A stretch of 64,000 nucleotides of DNA from Vesta saturnalis (GCA_036346205.1 JARFJB010002009.1:6209501-6273500); one strand, 5' to 3'. Shown: positions 20,300 to 33,063, numbered from the stretch's first letter. Translations and numbers: made by a program. Notes: a model not told the origin generated them from the sequence alone.

Positions 20300-23087
20300 G
20301 AAACCTGACAGCTATATTCAAAACAGTTTAAAAACATCCAGAAGTTTCCAGAATAATGTCAGTACATTTGAAATTCTATCAAAAATTTGAAGTGAAGAAA
20401 ATTATGAGTATGTTTTCTTATTCAGCGTGAAGATTTATACATGATGCATGTATTTATTATTAATCAACTAAACCATTGTCGAGCAGTGACTATTAAAGCA
20501 AAATACATTATCTGCTTCCATCAATATAATGGTCAACGCCTTATTTATATGATAAACGATTCCTGTTTTGGGAGGAGCTAAATGTATATCTAAAGTAAAT
20601 CGTTATTATTGTACTAATAATACGAATAAACATATTTCCTGCTTGCTAATACAGCCCATACATATTTTTCTATTCATTACACCTCATTACGCAAAACGCG
20701 ACTTCGGCAGCCTCTCTTAGTATTAGTATTAGAAAATCAAATTCAGAACACGTTTTGTTTCTTTTGTTGTTTTTGAAAGTTAGGTCATTCAACTGAGCTT
20801 TAAGCTTGATTTTAAATTAAATCGATTTGATTGATGTAATCCTAAAGTGATCAGAGAACACGTTCAATTTTATAATGAGAATTATGAATCATATTTGAAT
20901 GGAATATTTCAAATATTTGTACGTTGGCTTGATTGGTGTTATAAAAATGAAAATTAGCCATAAGTTATCACTACGTGAATTCTCTTTTACAACGGACAAG
21001 GTGCAAAAGTCTAAACAGGTGTCTCATGGTATATCATTTCATTTATAAAGCAACTGTCTATATACAATACGTATACATTACAATTTATTGCAATACATTG
21101 TGTATAATTCTGGTCAGACATCATAAACACTCTGTTTAATAGTATAAGTTGGTCTATTAATAATTGCAGTTAGTACGTTCAATTTGTAGATGGCATAGTG
21201 CAAAGAAAAATTAATGGTGAATTTAGAGACTGCTTGATGTATGAAGCAGGGTATAAATTCTTTTTTTTTCAAACGTCCCATAAATGCCTTCATTCACAAG
21301 GTAAGTGTCACTTTGTCGGATTAAGTAGATAAAATAACAACTTTCGCTTGCTTTATGTGCCTAATCATATAAAATACAAAAATCCAACATTTTAGGGAAG
21401 TTCCGTTTTATTTTTCACGATACACGGTATGCTACATAGTGGACCGAATTTCGTCTATGCCGATATTTTAGGTTAGGAACAAGATGTCGAGATGCGGTTT
21501 TCGCGAGCTTGTTTAGGCATCGTTTAGCTACTTGTTCATGAAAAAAAGTCATACCAATGCATTTAATTTTTTTGCGAAAATTAACCGTTTCTGTCAGAAT
21601 GTCGAACAAAGCCCTCTAGCGACGACATGTGAAACTAACAAAACTTCAATTATTTTAACATTTGTTGCCCAAGAAAAGCTCTTTTCAACGCGCCCAAGTT
21701 TGTTAAAATCGGCTTAGCCGTTTCGAAGATACGGGGGTTGATTTAAGGAAACCTTGGAATACCCCCCACCACTTTATTTTTATAGATACGTCAAAAAGTG
21801 CTAAACAAAAAAAGTTCATGTTATCCTCGACTTTAAAGGTCAGTTATTTTTTTATTAGGTTAATATAGCAGAATTCACAGAAACATCACTTTTTTAGATT
21901 CAAGATTGTAGTTACGCCCCCTAGCGGCCATTTCAGAAACTTGAAAATATTTTCCAGGTTTTTGTATTGACCGTTTTAGTAATTACTTTTTTTGCGCAAG
22001 CCTCTATGATGGATAGTTTCCCAGATACAGTACCTCGCATTCTTAGTTGGCCACCCTGTACTTAGGATAATTATGACCAATTACTAATAAATGACAATAA
22101 TAATATTCGCCATTTCAATAAACCATTTAAAAACATTTGGTTTGAGGTTTTTATGATTTTTTTTCTTAAAAACTATAAATGTGAGAGAATCCATACACAC
22201 AGTTCTATTAGATAGAATATTATTAAATATAAGATGCTTATCGATATCGGTTCACATTCATTCAATAAACCTCAGAGTGTTTTTCAATTTATTTAATTTA
22301 TGTTTAAAAACATGCCCTGAAGTTAATCTTGAAAGAAAATATTATAGGACTGTGTGTATTGACTCTTTTTTAACATTAATAGTTAAAAAAAATGAAACTA
22401 CAAAGTGTATCTTTTAATTCAATTTTCCATGAAAAATTTTTCTCAAAAGTTTAACAAATTTGTCGATTTATCGGTTGCATTAAGTCAATAGTTGAATTTG
22501 CCGGAATAAATTTATTTGCTGTTTATATTCTATACTAAAAACGCCCCCGGGACGGGCTACATTGTTTGCATTGCATTACGCACTACGACGTGACGTCGCA
22601 TTGTGCGAGAGGAACAGAGATAACATGCGCTAGAGCATACCGCTGTACGTGTATCGTGTTATTTTCTACACATTATTCTACGTAACCCTCAGCAACGGAA
22701 CTAGAACACCACCATCCAAGGCATTTTAAAGTGTTAAGACCACCTCCTTTGTTTACAAGCAACGTCGATGTGGTTCTTAAAGAATGGCCCGTGTACTCCT
22801 TCGAGTTGGGTAGATTTAAAAAATGATGCGGCCTAGTTTGCTGCATTACCAAGCTTATGTATGACCTTCAGTATTTTATAGCATTTTCCATATAGTCGAC
22901 TAGGAAAATAACTTCGAACAAATTTCCGGAGTTTTAGATTTTGTTGGAGTCTTCGTTTTGATATCTGAAAACAAAATCCGAATAGTCCGCAACGCAATTT
23001 TTTTTATTTAACATTAATTGTTAGAAATATAGGTTTTTTGTTAATAACTTATTTAATAAGCGTTTCTATAGAATTTAAGTAAGACCG
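20300..23087. other. unrecognised sequence with one MITE-like end
   Basis: No gene was recognised. From about 21290 to 22060 the base composition changes and the stretch ends GGCCACCCTGTA, a terminus seen on several short mariner-type repeats in this window. The opposite end was not located. A more GC-rich patch at 22550-22640 contains CGACGTGACGTCG, an imperfect palindrome. Confidence 0.35.
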
Positions 23088-25591
23088 TGTAAAGTTATTT
23101 TGATGCACCGTGTATGTGTAGTATTCTGATAACGTATGTGACGTGTTTTGAATGTAGCTGAAGTGAGTTTGCATGAAAAGAATTTTTTTTGTGTATGCGT
23201 AATATAAGTTTGTGTAATTGATACGCCACTGGAATTTAGTGAGCCATTGGTTATCGTGTGAAGGAATGTTTAAATGCTGTAGAAAGATTTCGTGTTGAAA
23301 GCGTTAAATTTGGTTGAGAAATAATGTATTGAGTAAATTTTTATTGATACGGCACTGGTAAAACCACTGGTCTTTTGCTTTTGGACTAAAGAAATGGTTG
23401 TAGACGTATGAGTGAGTGAGTTTATGGTATATTGATATTTTATTAACGTGCAGTAAGGAATATGTATGCATATTTTTGTTTGTAGAAATGTTTGTAATAT
23501 AGTGCAATAGGAAAATTTTATGCATGTTCAAGAATGAAGGTGATAGAATGTGAGGGAATTCGTTAGATTCTGCCGAAATAGAATTCGCCCACATGCGAGG
23601 TTTGCATAAAAAGTTGAGGGATAATCTGGTTAATCTACAGTGTGAGTGTAGTTGCAATATATGATTTCTTCGGAATTTTTAGTGAATTGCAAAGTAATTC
23701 AAGATGGCTACATTTATTTCGCATCGTTGGCGTTTTCTTCCACGTTGGAACCTTCGACATGGCAAAAAAACGCACGAAATACTCGGTTGTGATAGGTGAA
23801 TTTTGATCTTAGCGCGAATTTATTGTGACGTATTGGAAATATGGCAGGCAGAAGGTATATAAGCGAGTGCCCACATTGAGGGGTTGGTTAGTTAATTAGA
23901 GGCCTTACTCTGAGTAAGGGCCGCACGTGCGTTATAACCTTCAGCACGGTTAGTGTTGGAGTTTATTTGTGAAAATTATAGTTTTGGCAGGGTATGTATA
24001 GCGACTGCACTAACCCATGAGGGGATAAATCGTATAGACATTCACAAATAAATAATGTAATACATTGTGAGTTGAAGGAAAACATTAGTGATTTTCTTCA
24101 ATAAATATAAAGTGCTTAGGCAGATAAGAAGTTAACACAGCAAACATTTTGTTATTAGTGTTCAATTGTGGTACGCGTGACCTAATATTATAAAGAAAAG
24201 TAAAGGTAACCATTTAAGCGACTGAAATACAATTTTGTAAAGTTTAGTTAAGATACTGGTGATCAGCATTGATATTGAATGTATACAATCATTAGCAATA
24301 CCAAATTGATTGTATGAAATCGTAGGGCGAATATACGGCTACCTCTTGTGTTTTGTGCATGGTGCATCTAAGAATTTAAAAAGAATTACTAAAGCAGATC
24401 ATATGGACTACAACTACCGCACCGAAAATAGATTAATTAACGTAATACGTAAAAGTTATATTTAATTTTATTGAACCAAAACAAGTACGATTATATTTTA
24501 AGTACATTTTTTTTGTTGTTGTTGCATTAATTACGGTTCATTCAAAGAAAAAAAAGGTAACCGAACTTTAGTTATTTGGTTGTTTTTAGTTTTAGGAATT
24601 GGGTAATTGTATATGTTGTATCTATTTACATGCGAAATTTGTCAACGTATATCCATTGTTTAATTTATTTTGTCGTTTATTTGTGTCAATTGTGTGCCTA
24701 ACTGGTTACACCTTCTGATAAGTGAAATTAGTCTTTGCATATTTTCGAATTTAAGGATCGATTGGAAATTGCGTAATGAGCCAGATCGATCACAAAATTC
24801 CATTTTAGCTTTAAAATGTTAATGCTACTAACAAAGTACTTATTATTATTTTTTATTCAACATTAATTACAGTTTTGAAGTATTAAAGTTTAATTAAACC
24901 TATTAATGAATGTCTAAATACGATTTGAATGATAAAGTAGTAATAAAATATAACAATATTATTGATGATACAAACACTAACCGCTCTATGTTTGAATTAT
25001 TCAGCAATTAACGAACATTTTTTTGAGATAACAATTTATTGTTAAACCGATTTCGTTTATTTTATTTAGAGTTTTCTAAATTGGGAATATTTATTTAATT
25101 CAAAGTTTTATAACAGTTAGAAATATAAATTTACAGGTATACGAAGGATACCTAAAAACTATTCAAATTAACGTCTTACGATTTGTAAATTTTCATTTGT
25201 ACAGGGTGTGTTCAATAAGTTTACGACGACTCATGTATTTTAGAATTTTTGTTAAGCTTTTAGATCAATTTATTTTGAAGTGTGATTGAATTTGAATGGT
25301 GAATGACTTTACTGAGTAGGCTGCAATCCTGTCGTCCACAGTCAGATAGGATTAATTTGCCATCCCGCCTAAGACTATTTATTTTAGCTAATTTTAAGAT
25401 TGTGGTGGCGCCTATAAACAATTTTTCCCGGACTAAGCTTTGTAGATTAATGGTAAGTGTAAGGTGTTTGAAACTACTGTTCAATTATTTTACACCTTAT
25501 ATCGACCACGCCGATTTCCACTGTAGCTGGCTTGCAACTCGCTTATTTCGGTAAGCATACACGACGCCTAGTGCGGTTTGGACGTGTAACA
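23088..25591 (+). mobile_element. LTR-like element, copy 2 (2504 bp, opposite orientation)
   Basis: It starts TGTAAAGTTATTTTGATGC and ends GGACGTGTAACA, with flanks ACCG (23084-23087) and ACCA (25592-25595), a 4-bp target duplication with one change. It is the reverse complement of 6677-9290 over most of its length. Examples are GCACTAGGCGTCGTGTATGC at the ends, the GGCGCCxxxA region near 25410, and the CGATTxATCCCC region near 24030. A clear TATA box (TATATAAG, 23857) and AATAAA-type signals downstream (about 24110) give the LTR orientation as plus. No coding frame was found. Confidence 0.7.
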
Positions 25592-25595
25592 ACCA

Positions 25596-26649
25596 TTCGA
25601 AAGAGCAGGCAATTTTGATGAATGAGAATTTTTTTAACACCATACGGTTTCATGCTTCCTTACTTTTGATACACACAACTAATTCATATGCAACAAAGTT
25701 TATTGAAAAGTGACACCGTAAAGCACTTAAAAAAATCTTGTAGCATTAACTTTCATGATGGGATACGCCTGTCATATTATTGTAAAGTTGGCCTCGATCT
25801 AAATTTCTAGCATTTTAACAATAATTGATGTTACAGAGTCAATTTGCAATATTTTTGAGCAATATTACAGAATGTTTCTACTAAATATGTACTTTTGCAA
25901 GTAGCATTGTCACGACCGCCAATATTAAACGGGAAGCCGTGATGGATGTGTACCAAAATTTGTTGATTCGAACTGTATAATGTTGCTTGTTGTTTAATTG
26001 TGAATAAAATCGTATACAAACCTCGGTAAAAGTACCATTCCGCTGTATCGAGAACTATACTTCTCTGGACAGGAATGGAATACTTTTCGCCTCGGTATGT
26101 AATATACTATTATCTACTCTCAGTGTTCATACAATAATATGAATTCTCTAATAATTTTTGTTTTCTTTCTCGTAAATACTTCATACATGTTTGTATACTA
26201 CTATAGTCCCCTTTTAGACCCAGTAAGAACATGCGTTTGTATGTGTGTGCCCGTGTTTGTGAGGCGTGTTAGTCGGCAGATGTTACTCTGTGCTTTGGAG
26301 AACATCTTGAATTCTCGGGGGGTACATGGTACAGCCATTTTGTTTTTCATTTTTTTAACTTCATATTCGTAATGAGCATCTCAAAAAACATAAAACTTCA
26401 TTTTCATTGAAAAATAATGATTCTACAAATTGTAGACGATTTTCGAAAAATTTCTGTGAAAAATCAGTTTTTTGAGTTAAAAAAAAGCGCACTTTTTCAA
26501 CTTGCCGACTTTTAAATACAAGTATATTTGAAAGGTTTTATTCAAATCCATGACTTCTCTAATTAGTTCCTAATAAACACCCTTTGTCGTCTACGTTGAC
26601 TCCACTGTTCCTCAATCAGCTGGGCGCAAATTAACGTATTGTCTATATT
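25596..26649. other. no recognised feature
   Basis: AT-rich. The short frames seen have no recognisable domain. Confidence 0.4.
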
Positions 26650-27110
26650 TAATTATTTACCACGATGGTAAATGATCGATGCTTCTCTGTTTTAGTTTCG
26701 GGAATTTTTATTAGCGATAGCGTCATTAATTTTCATTTTTCACAGTTCGTGGCATCTGCATGCCCCAGAAACATTAAGTAATAAATCAATCTGAAATGTA
26801 GACGATTTAGTACACGCTGCAAAATAAAGCATGATAATCTTTATCTTTGTCCCCAGATCCTTCTCATCTGGAGCATAAAACACGAACTTATCAAATTGTT
26901 CTTTGGTCAAAACCTTTGCTTTCTTGGGTATATAACTTCCGTTCGCCTCTTTAGAAAAGCGTGGAGGTTCAAATATTTCGTGACATCAGCATTTTTCGTT
27001 TATCATGGAATAATGTGACCATAACGAAGAGCTTTTGATCTTCCAAAGATCTTTATTCTTTACTTTATTCTCTACACACCTTTTTAAAAATCTTTGGCAG
27101 GACATCTTGT
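26650..27110 (-). pseudogene. Crypton-like tyrosine recombinase fragment
   Basis: The minus strand gives, across two frames, LWSHYSM (about 27020), DVTKYLNLHAFLKRRTE (about 26990-26940), GSYIPKKAKVLTKEQFDKFV (26940-26881) and YAPDEKDLGTKIKIIM (26878-26828). NVSGACRCHEL (about 26770-26740) and IKIPETKTEKHRSFTIV (about 26715-26660) complete it. This is the order of blocks in insect Crypton integrases: an N-terminal SAM-like domain, then GACR..EL bearing the first catalytic Arg of the recombinase fold, then the KIPxTKT beta region. The HxxR and Tyr part is missing. A stop, a frameshift and an insertion-like stretch (ACTKSSTFQIDL) show decay. Cryptons integrate by site-specific recombination rather than DDE chemistry. 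Confidence 0.75.
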
Positions 27111-28114
27111 AGGCACTACTCGATTTGGATGGTAATACATTTTTGATTGACGCTTTTGCTGCTTAAGCACTTCAGGCGAAGTGCATTCTAATTCGGGATT
27201 TGAAAAATTTTTACTTACAGAATCGATGACACTTTTAGAGTTTTTTTTTCAATTTAATATACGGGAACGCGCATTGGCAGCCTCTGCTATAGAAAAGCCA
27301 TGTGGCGAAAGGGTCACTCCTATCCTTTGCATAACTCTTTGCGCATGCGCTGCGCGAGAGAGCAGATAGCCCTAAAGCACGTCACTCCAAAATAAACTAA
27401 CTAAAATGTAACTTCAAATTAAGTATTAATTTTTACTATACTGCTTACTGTTTGTTGCATTTATACACCAACTTATATAATTGTTGTTATCACGTTTGTT
27501 TTTTTACGATTATATTTTTTATACATCGTAATGATTATTGATTAAAATTTCTATACATCCCGATAATGTATAATGTATTATGCGAACAGGTGTAACTACA
27601 TTTAATATATAAAATGCACTCTACACCTTTTATCGTTAATAAAAATCTGAAGTTTAACTCATACCATTGATTATACCTTGAAATTATTTTTATAGTTCAT
27701 TATTTCTGTAAAATGACTGATTATAATTGTAAGTAAAATGAGTATTCAAATACCTTTCAAACATTGCGAAATGACAATCGACTGGTCTACGCATGCGCGT
27801 ACGCTCGAGAGTAAGACGGAGATATCCCTCGCGGCCCTCTTACTCGGATCGGGCTGAAGAACGCAGCGCGCCTTCCAGTATAAGTACAGTTCAGTGTCCT
27901 TCAATTTTTTACTAAATTACTTCTTATTTCTAGTTTTGTTTTGTTACAATGTAGGTACTCGTTTAAAAAAATTCTGGAGTGTCCCCACTCAACATTCCCG
28001 TATACATGCATATACCGGTTGCCCACGAGATCACTTTCCGGCTGCCATTTTTTTATTTATCTATCGATTTAAATGAAACTTGGCAGGGTTGTTACTCTAA
28101 CCAAACGCCATTTT
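27111..28114. other. no recognised gene; two GC-richer patches
   Basis: Patches at 27290-27370 and 27780-27880 share CGCATGCGC-type sequence and are GC-richer than their surroundings. No gene or repeat border was recognised. Confidence 0.35.
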
Positions 28115-28490
28115 TAGGAATTTTTGACAATCATTTCCGACTTTCGGTTTCACCGGAAATGACCTTAACTTTTGATTTCTAAATGACACCCTCTGTATAT
28201 TTTTAGTTTTTCGATTTAGAACGTTCTAGTAAAAAAGTTAACAAAGATAAAAGTGAGTTTGCATTTTTCTGAAAGTGGGTTAAGTATGTAGAATGATTTT
28301 AAGATGGTCATGGCACTGTGGATGAGAAAATCAAATTCAATTTTAAAATTACATTTGGAAAAAAATCGATTTAAATATTACGCAATCGGCCGTAAAATGA
28401 CCTCCAGAATCCGAAAAACTAAACTAAAAACAAAAGTTAAGGTCATTTCCGGTGAAACCGGAAGTCGGAAATGCTTGTCAAAAATTCCTA
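28115..28490. repeat. short inverted-repeat (MITE-like) element
   Basis: TAGGAATTTTTGACAA at 28115 pairs with TTGTCAAAAATTCCTA ending at 28490. The pairing continues inward through GGTTTCACCGGAAATGACC and AAGTTAAGGTCATTTCCGG, with arms of about 60 bp and a spacer of about 255 bp. No protein is credible inside it. Confidence 0.8.
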
Positions 28491-28675
28491 ATTACAATAA
28501 ATTACAATAAGTAATGTACTTTGTATTTAAAACAAAAAGTCAAAATACATTTATAAATAATTTCTAATGTTTAACGCTTGTACAACGTTTTTAATAAATA
28601 CGCGATTTTTAAATTTAATGCATATTAAAATAAAATTTAAAAACAAGTTTAACAGAAAGAAGTAATATCCCCGAT

Positions 28676-28745
28676 GAGGGTTGGAACTCTCATTGCTTAC
28701 ATTACCAGTGCGATAATATGACCGCTAGTCCAATAGGTCTATTTA
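28676..28745 (-). repeat. tRNA-like SINE head or decayed tRNA-derived repeat
   Basis: The minus strand has an A-box-like stretch (GACTAGCGGTCATATTATCG) and a B-box-like GAGTTCCAACCCTC spaced as in tRNA genes. The acceptor stem does not pair well, so this is not called a functional tRNA. Confidence 0.35.
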
Positions 28746-29598
28746 TGTTTAACGTTTATTGTTAACATATTATTAAACTGTTACAGATTTTTAATTTTTG
28801 TTCATTTTTAGTTTGATATTTGAGCTGATTCATCTCAGTCGAAAATCTTAGTTAAAAGTCTTAATTTATATCAAAATAATTTTTTATTTAAATACCATTT
28901 CTAGTACCTCTGACACCTTGATATTGCATATCTAATAGTTTTTTACTATTTTCCATGAGTGTGAAAAGTTTCAATTTAATAGCTACATCTAAACGACTAG
29001 TTTGCTTGGGAATTTGAAAACTGTGTTGGTTAACAGGCACTTCCGGTGCTCCTACATGTCCCAAAAGTCGATACGGATCTACGATTTTGCCATAATGGTC
29101 ACATTCCAAATTTCATCACTCCAACTCAAACGGTCTGGCCGCTAGCGTGTTTAGATACAGACACACACGGACGGCATGCCAAAAATGTCCAAAATGGATT
29201 CAAAGACCCTCATAACGGGAAAATCCGTCAAAACCTCGAGGTCCAATTTTGTCATGATCGCAATACCTTCGCTGCTTTGACTCAAACTGCTCCTAATAAT
29301 ATAATGTACTATTTTTGCATTATTTTTGAAAAGTATCCTGAAACATTTATTTTTGGTACTCAATTTACAAAAAAATTCCCATTCCAAATTATAATATCTG
29401 CCTCAAAATTGTAACTTTAATAGGATATCGCCAGGAAAATTTGCGTTTGTTGTCAAGATATTTTATATATTTTATACTAAAAAAGAATTGTACCTACAGA
29501 GGGTGGGCGATTTTTGGGCTTATTCTAAGTCCATACAAATGTATGTACTAAATTGTTTAGTTTTCACTTTTCAGTATACATGGTGTTGAAGCTTAATA
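28746..29598. other. unrecognised, repeat-like sequence
   Basis: No supported gene. A stretch around 29150-29270 with a short ACACAC tract looks like dispersed repeat material, but no border was seen. Confidence 0.3.
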
Positions 29599-29821
29599 TT
29601 TTTCCGTTTTATCAAACTGCTTGAAAACAATTTGAGATATATCAATAAATTGTAGTATAGGTTGTTAAGACTGCAGTGTCTCAAAATACCTAATATTTAT
29701 AGGTAAGTACATGAAAATCTGGAACACTGGATCTGTAAACATACAAAATGCAACTATGTATCACAAAGAATTAAAAACACCGAACGCGTTTCAACTGAAG
29801 AAATTTCAAAAAAAAAAAGAA

Positions 29822-29893
<72 letters not shown>

Positions 29894-30147
29894 GGTGGGC
29901 CACCATCAACGGAACAGCCTTTTGTATTTTTCCGTTTTATCAAACTGCTTGAAAACAATTTGAGATATGTCAATAAATTGTAGTATAGGTTGTTAAGACT
30001 GCAGTGTCTCAAAATACCTAATATTTATGTGTAAGCACATGAAAATCTGGAACACTGGATCTGTAAACATACAAAATACAACTATGTATCACAAAGAATT
30101 AAAAACACCGAACGCGTTTCAACTGAAGAAATTTCAAAAAAAAAAAT
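29599..30147. repeat. tandem direct duplication separated by a (TA)n tract
   Basis: About 220 bp from TTTTTCCGTTTTATCAAACTG (29599-29820) is repeated with few changes at 29926-30147, up to the same run of A. Between the copies lie a (TA)n tract (29826-29890) and CAGGGTGGGCCACCATCAAC, which resembles the terminus of the element at 33066-35826. Confidence 0.85.
29826..29890. repeat. (TA)n microsatellite
   Basis: About 32 uninterrupted TA units directly before a CAGGGTG terminus. Confidence 0.95.
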
Positions 30148-30156
30148 ATATATATA

Positions 30157-32983
30157 CAGGGTGTTTCATTAAGGCTGACCACCGGCCATATTTCAGAAAC
30201 TAGTGGACATAAAAAGTGGAGAAAAAAAATTCATTATAAAAGTCGCCACGAGAAAATCCTGGAAATTATTTTTAAGTTCCGTAATTCATCGCAAGGGGGC
30301 GCAATTGAAAATTAAAAAATAAAATTATAAATTTCTCCGAAAATTCCCACATTAAGGCATACCTTTGGTAACATCGTTAGAAAGCTTAGACAATTCTGCA
30401 TCATTTTGGTCTAAGGCTCATTGACGTACCGACCTTAATAAGAGTGGGGGAAGCTATTGAATGTGTAATCATTTAAATCGCTGTTATGTTTAAACGACTT
30501 ATCCGATTGTAGTAAACCTAGGTTTGTTTAGAAGAAAAAGGTAAGTACTTTTAACTGTCGCATCTGTTGGTACGCGATAGCTCATAATAAAATTGTTAGA
30601 GGGCGCAATTTGTAATAATACCAGTTTTTTTGATTTTATTCAGAAAAATTAAATCATACGGTATAATTATGACATCATAAGCGGAAAGTAGCTTAAATTT
30701 GTAACAAAAAACGTAAATAACGCAATTTGATATCATTATTTGTTCCAGAGTTATGGCGAAAAGAAGACTTTTTAACCGTTTAATTTAATAATTGATTGTT
30801 GCTATGGTTTCTTAAGGTGTATAGGTTGGATTAGTAATGAGGAATCTGCATTTATCATAGTCTGTGCCTCCCTTCACACTCTATCTAGGCTTAGGACTAG
30901 TCCAAACTAAGCAAATTGCAAAATTTGGAGCGTGTTTAGAGGCCAACGGGCCATAACAACGATATCAAAGTAATGATTGATTTTTGTTTAAGAAACTTTT
31001 TAATAGAATGGTAAAAAATCATGAACAACTGTTAAAAACAAGTGAAAAGCTATAAATGTTCAAATTGACGGCCGTTTTGTAAAATACAACTATTAATTCT
31101 TCTTCTTGTACTGGAAACAGCTGTTTCGATTTCGTCTCGTGGAATCGAATTTATTGCAATTTCAATTCGGTGAATCATGTCCTCTCGGGTGGTTGGTCTC
31201 GTTTCGTAAACAATATCTTTTATTCTTCCCCACAAGTAGAAATCTAATACAGATAAATCCGGGGATCTAGGTGGCCACGGAAACAAACTACCCCTTCCCA
31301 TCCAGCGATTTGGGTATCTAACATTTAAGAAATCACGGACTCTTCGGGAATAGTGTGAAGGACATCCATCATGTTGATACCACAGGGATGCTCTCACGTC
31401 AAGGGAATGTCTTCTAAAAGATTGGGCAAGTCATTTTGTAAAAAGTTTAAATAAGATTCACCATTTAGGTGTCCATGAAAAACAAATGGTCCGATAATTC
31501 TGTCACCTAAAACACCACACCACAAATTTACACTCCATCTGTTTTGGTGATCCACTTCGCGCATCCAGTGAGGATTTGTTTGCGACCAATAATGCATATT
31601 GTGCAAATTAACTCTGCCGCAGCTAGTAAAAGTAGCCTCATCGGTCCATAAAACTTTGGAAAGGAATCGAAGATTTTCACTACACATGTCTCTCAGCCAA
31701 TAACAATAGTCGAGCCGCCTGTCAAAATCAGTGTCTGATGTAAAACTAGATGATAAGGATGCAGCTTAAAATCCCTTAAAATTCTGAACACAGAAGCAAC
31801 ACTTACACCTAGTTCTGTGGAAATCTCCCTGATGCTTACGTGAGGCTCCGATTCTACGTACGCAAGAACATTAATACTATTGTCTTCATTTCTTATGCGA
31901 CGTCTTCTGACAGGAAGTGGAATACGTCGCACATTTCCTGTTTGTCTTAAACGTGTTGCCATTCGCCGAAACACTTTTCTAGTGTAGTGCCTTCGATCAG
32001 GATATCTGATAGCGTATTGTCGTTCCGCAATAGCTGCATTTTGAAAACATTTATAATACACGGCAAGCATGTCGTAAGCCTCGGCATTGGTATACGACAT
32101 TTTTGAAGGATACCACTAATTTCTGATAAGGTACAATGAAACCCAAAACTAATGAAGGAAAAATTTTTACAACACAACATCAATCAAAATTAAGTAAGTT
32201 GACAACTTTTCAATTTATTTACCTCCATGGAAACGAGCCGACTTTGTTCCGCAGCAAATTAGATTATTATTTTAAAACACACCACATTCGAATTATGCCT
32301 TAGAAGTTTTATATGATGTTATAAACGTACAGAAGAAGAATTAATAGTTGTTTTTACAAAACGGCCGTCAATTTGAACATTTATAGATTTTCACTAGTTT
32401 TTAACACTTGTTCATGATTTTGTACCATTCTATTGAAAAGTTTCTTAAACAAAAATCAATCATTACTTTGATATCGTTGTTATGGCCCGTTGGCCTCAAA
32501 ACACGCTCCAAATTTTGCAGTTTGCTTAGTTTGGACTAGTCCTAAGCCTAGATAGAGTGTGAAGGGAGGCACAGACTATGATAAATGCAGATTCCTCATT
32601 ACTAATCCAACCTATACACCTTAAGAAACCATAGCAACAATCAATTATTAAATTAAACGGTTAAAAAGTCTTCTTTTCGCCATAACTCTGGAACAAATAA
32701 AGATATCAAATTGCGTTATTTACGTTTTTTGTTACAAATTTAAGCTACTTTCCGCTTATGATGTCATAATTATACCGTATGATTTAATTTTTCTGAATAA
32801 AATAAAAAAAACTGGTATTATATTTTTTAATTTTCAATTGCGCCCCCTTGCGATGAATTACGGAACTTAAAAATAATTTCCAGGATTTTCTCGTGGCGAC
32901 TTTTATAATGAATTTTTTTTCTCCACTTTTTATGTCCACTAGTTTCTGAAATATGGCCGGTGGCCAGCCTTAATGAAACACCC

Positions 32984-32985
<2 letters not shown>
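30157..32985 (-). mobile_element. mariner-like element with very long inverted repeats
   Basis: The ends read CAGGGTGTTTCATTAAGGCT on the left and the same in reverse complement on the right (32985), with TA at both borders. The inverted repeat continues inward. On the right it spans about 32345-32985. On the left it spans about 30157-31085, interrupted by about 300 bp (roughly 30322-30622) absent from the right arm. The arms are highly similar. The inner part holds a transposase gene on the minus strand. Confidence 0.85.
31050..32100 (-). pseudogene. mariner-like (DUF4817-type) transposase, nearly complete
   Basis: This is a DDE/D transposase starting at 32100 (MSYTNAEAYDMLAVYYKCF). The DNA-binding region includes YPDRRHYTRKVFRRMATRLR and a second helix-turn-helix (VSIREISTELGVSVASVFRI). 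The catalytic domain has KVLWTDEATFTSCG (about 31640), WYQHDGCPSHYSRR (about 31370) and RSPDLSVLDFYLWG (about 31260). Counting between the last two Asp residues gives 41, as in rosa-type DD41D elements. Only two frameshifts break it (about 31695 and 31395). The last codons (NGRQFEHL, stop at 31050) lie inside the left inverted-repeat arm and so recur in the right arm. Total length, about 350 residues, is normal. Confidence 0.85.

Positions 32986-32986
<1 letters not shown>

Positions 32987-33063
<77 letters not shown>
32987..33063. repeat. (TA)n microsatellite between two mariner elements
   Basis: About 38 TA units joining the right end of the 30157-32985 element and the left end of the 33066-35826 element. 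Confidence 0.95.

Noticed and set aside
22550..22640. CpG-island promoter of a host gene
   Set aside because: The patch is under 100 bp and no gene follows on either strand.
28676..28745. A functional tRNA gene, also at 42490-42568
   Set aside because: A and B boxes are present, but acceptor stems do not pair and one is joined to a repeated SINE body.
29711..30012. Proteins made of repeated Tyr-Ile around the TA tracts (also 32827-33340 and 35730-36203)
   Set aside because: These are translations of (TA)n microsatellites and flanks, not genes.
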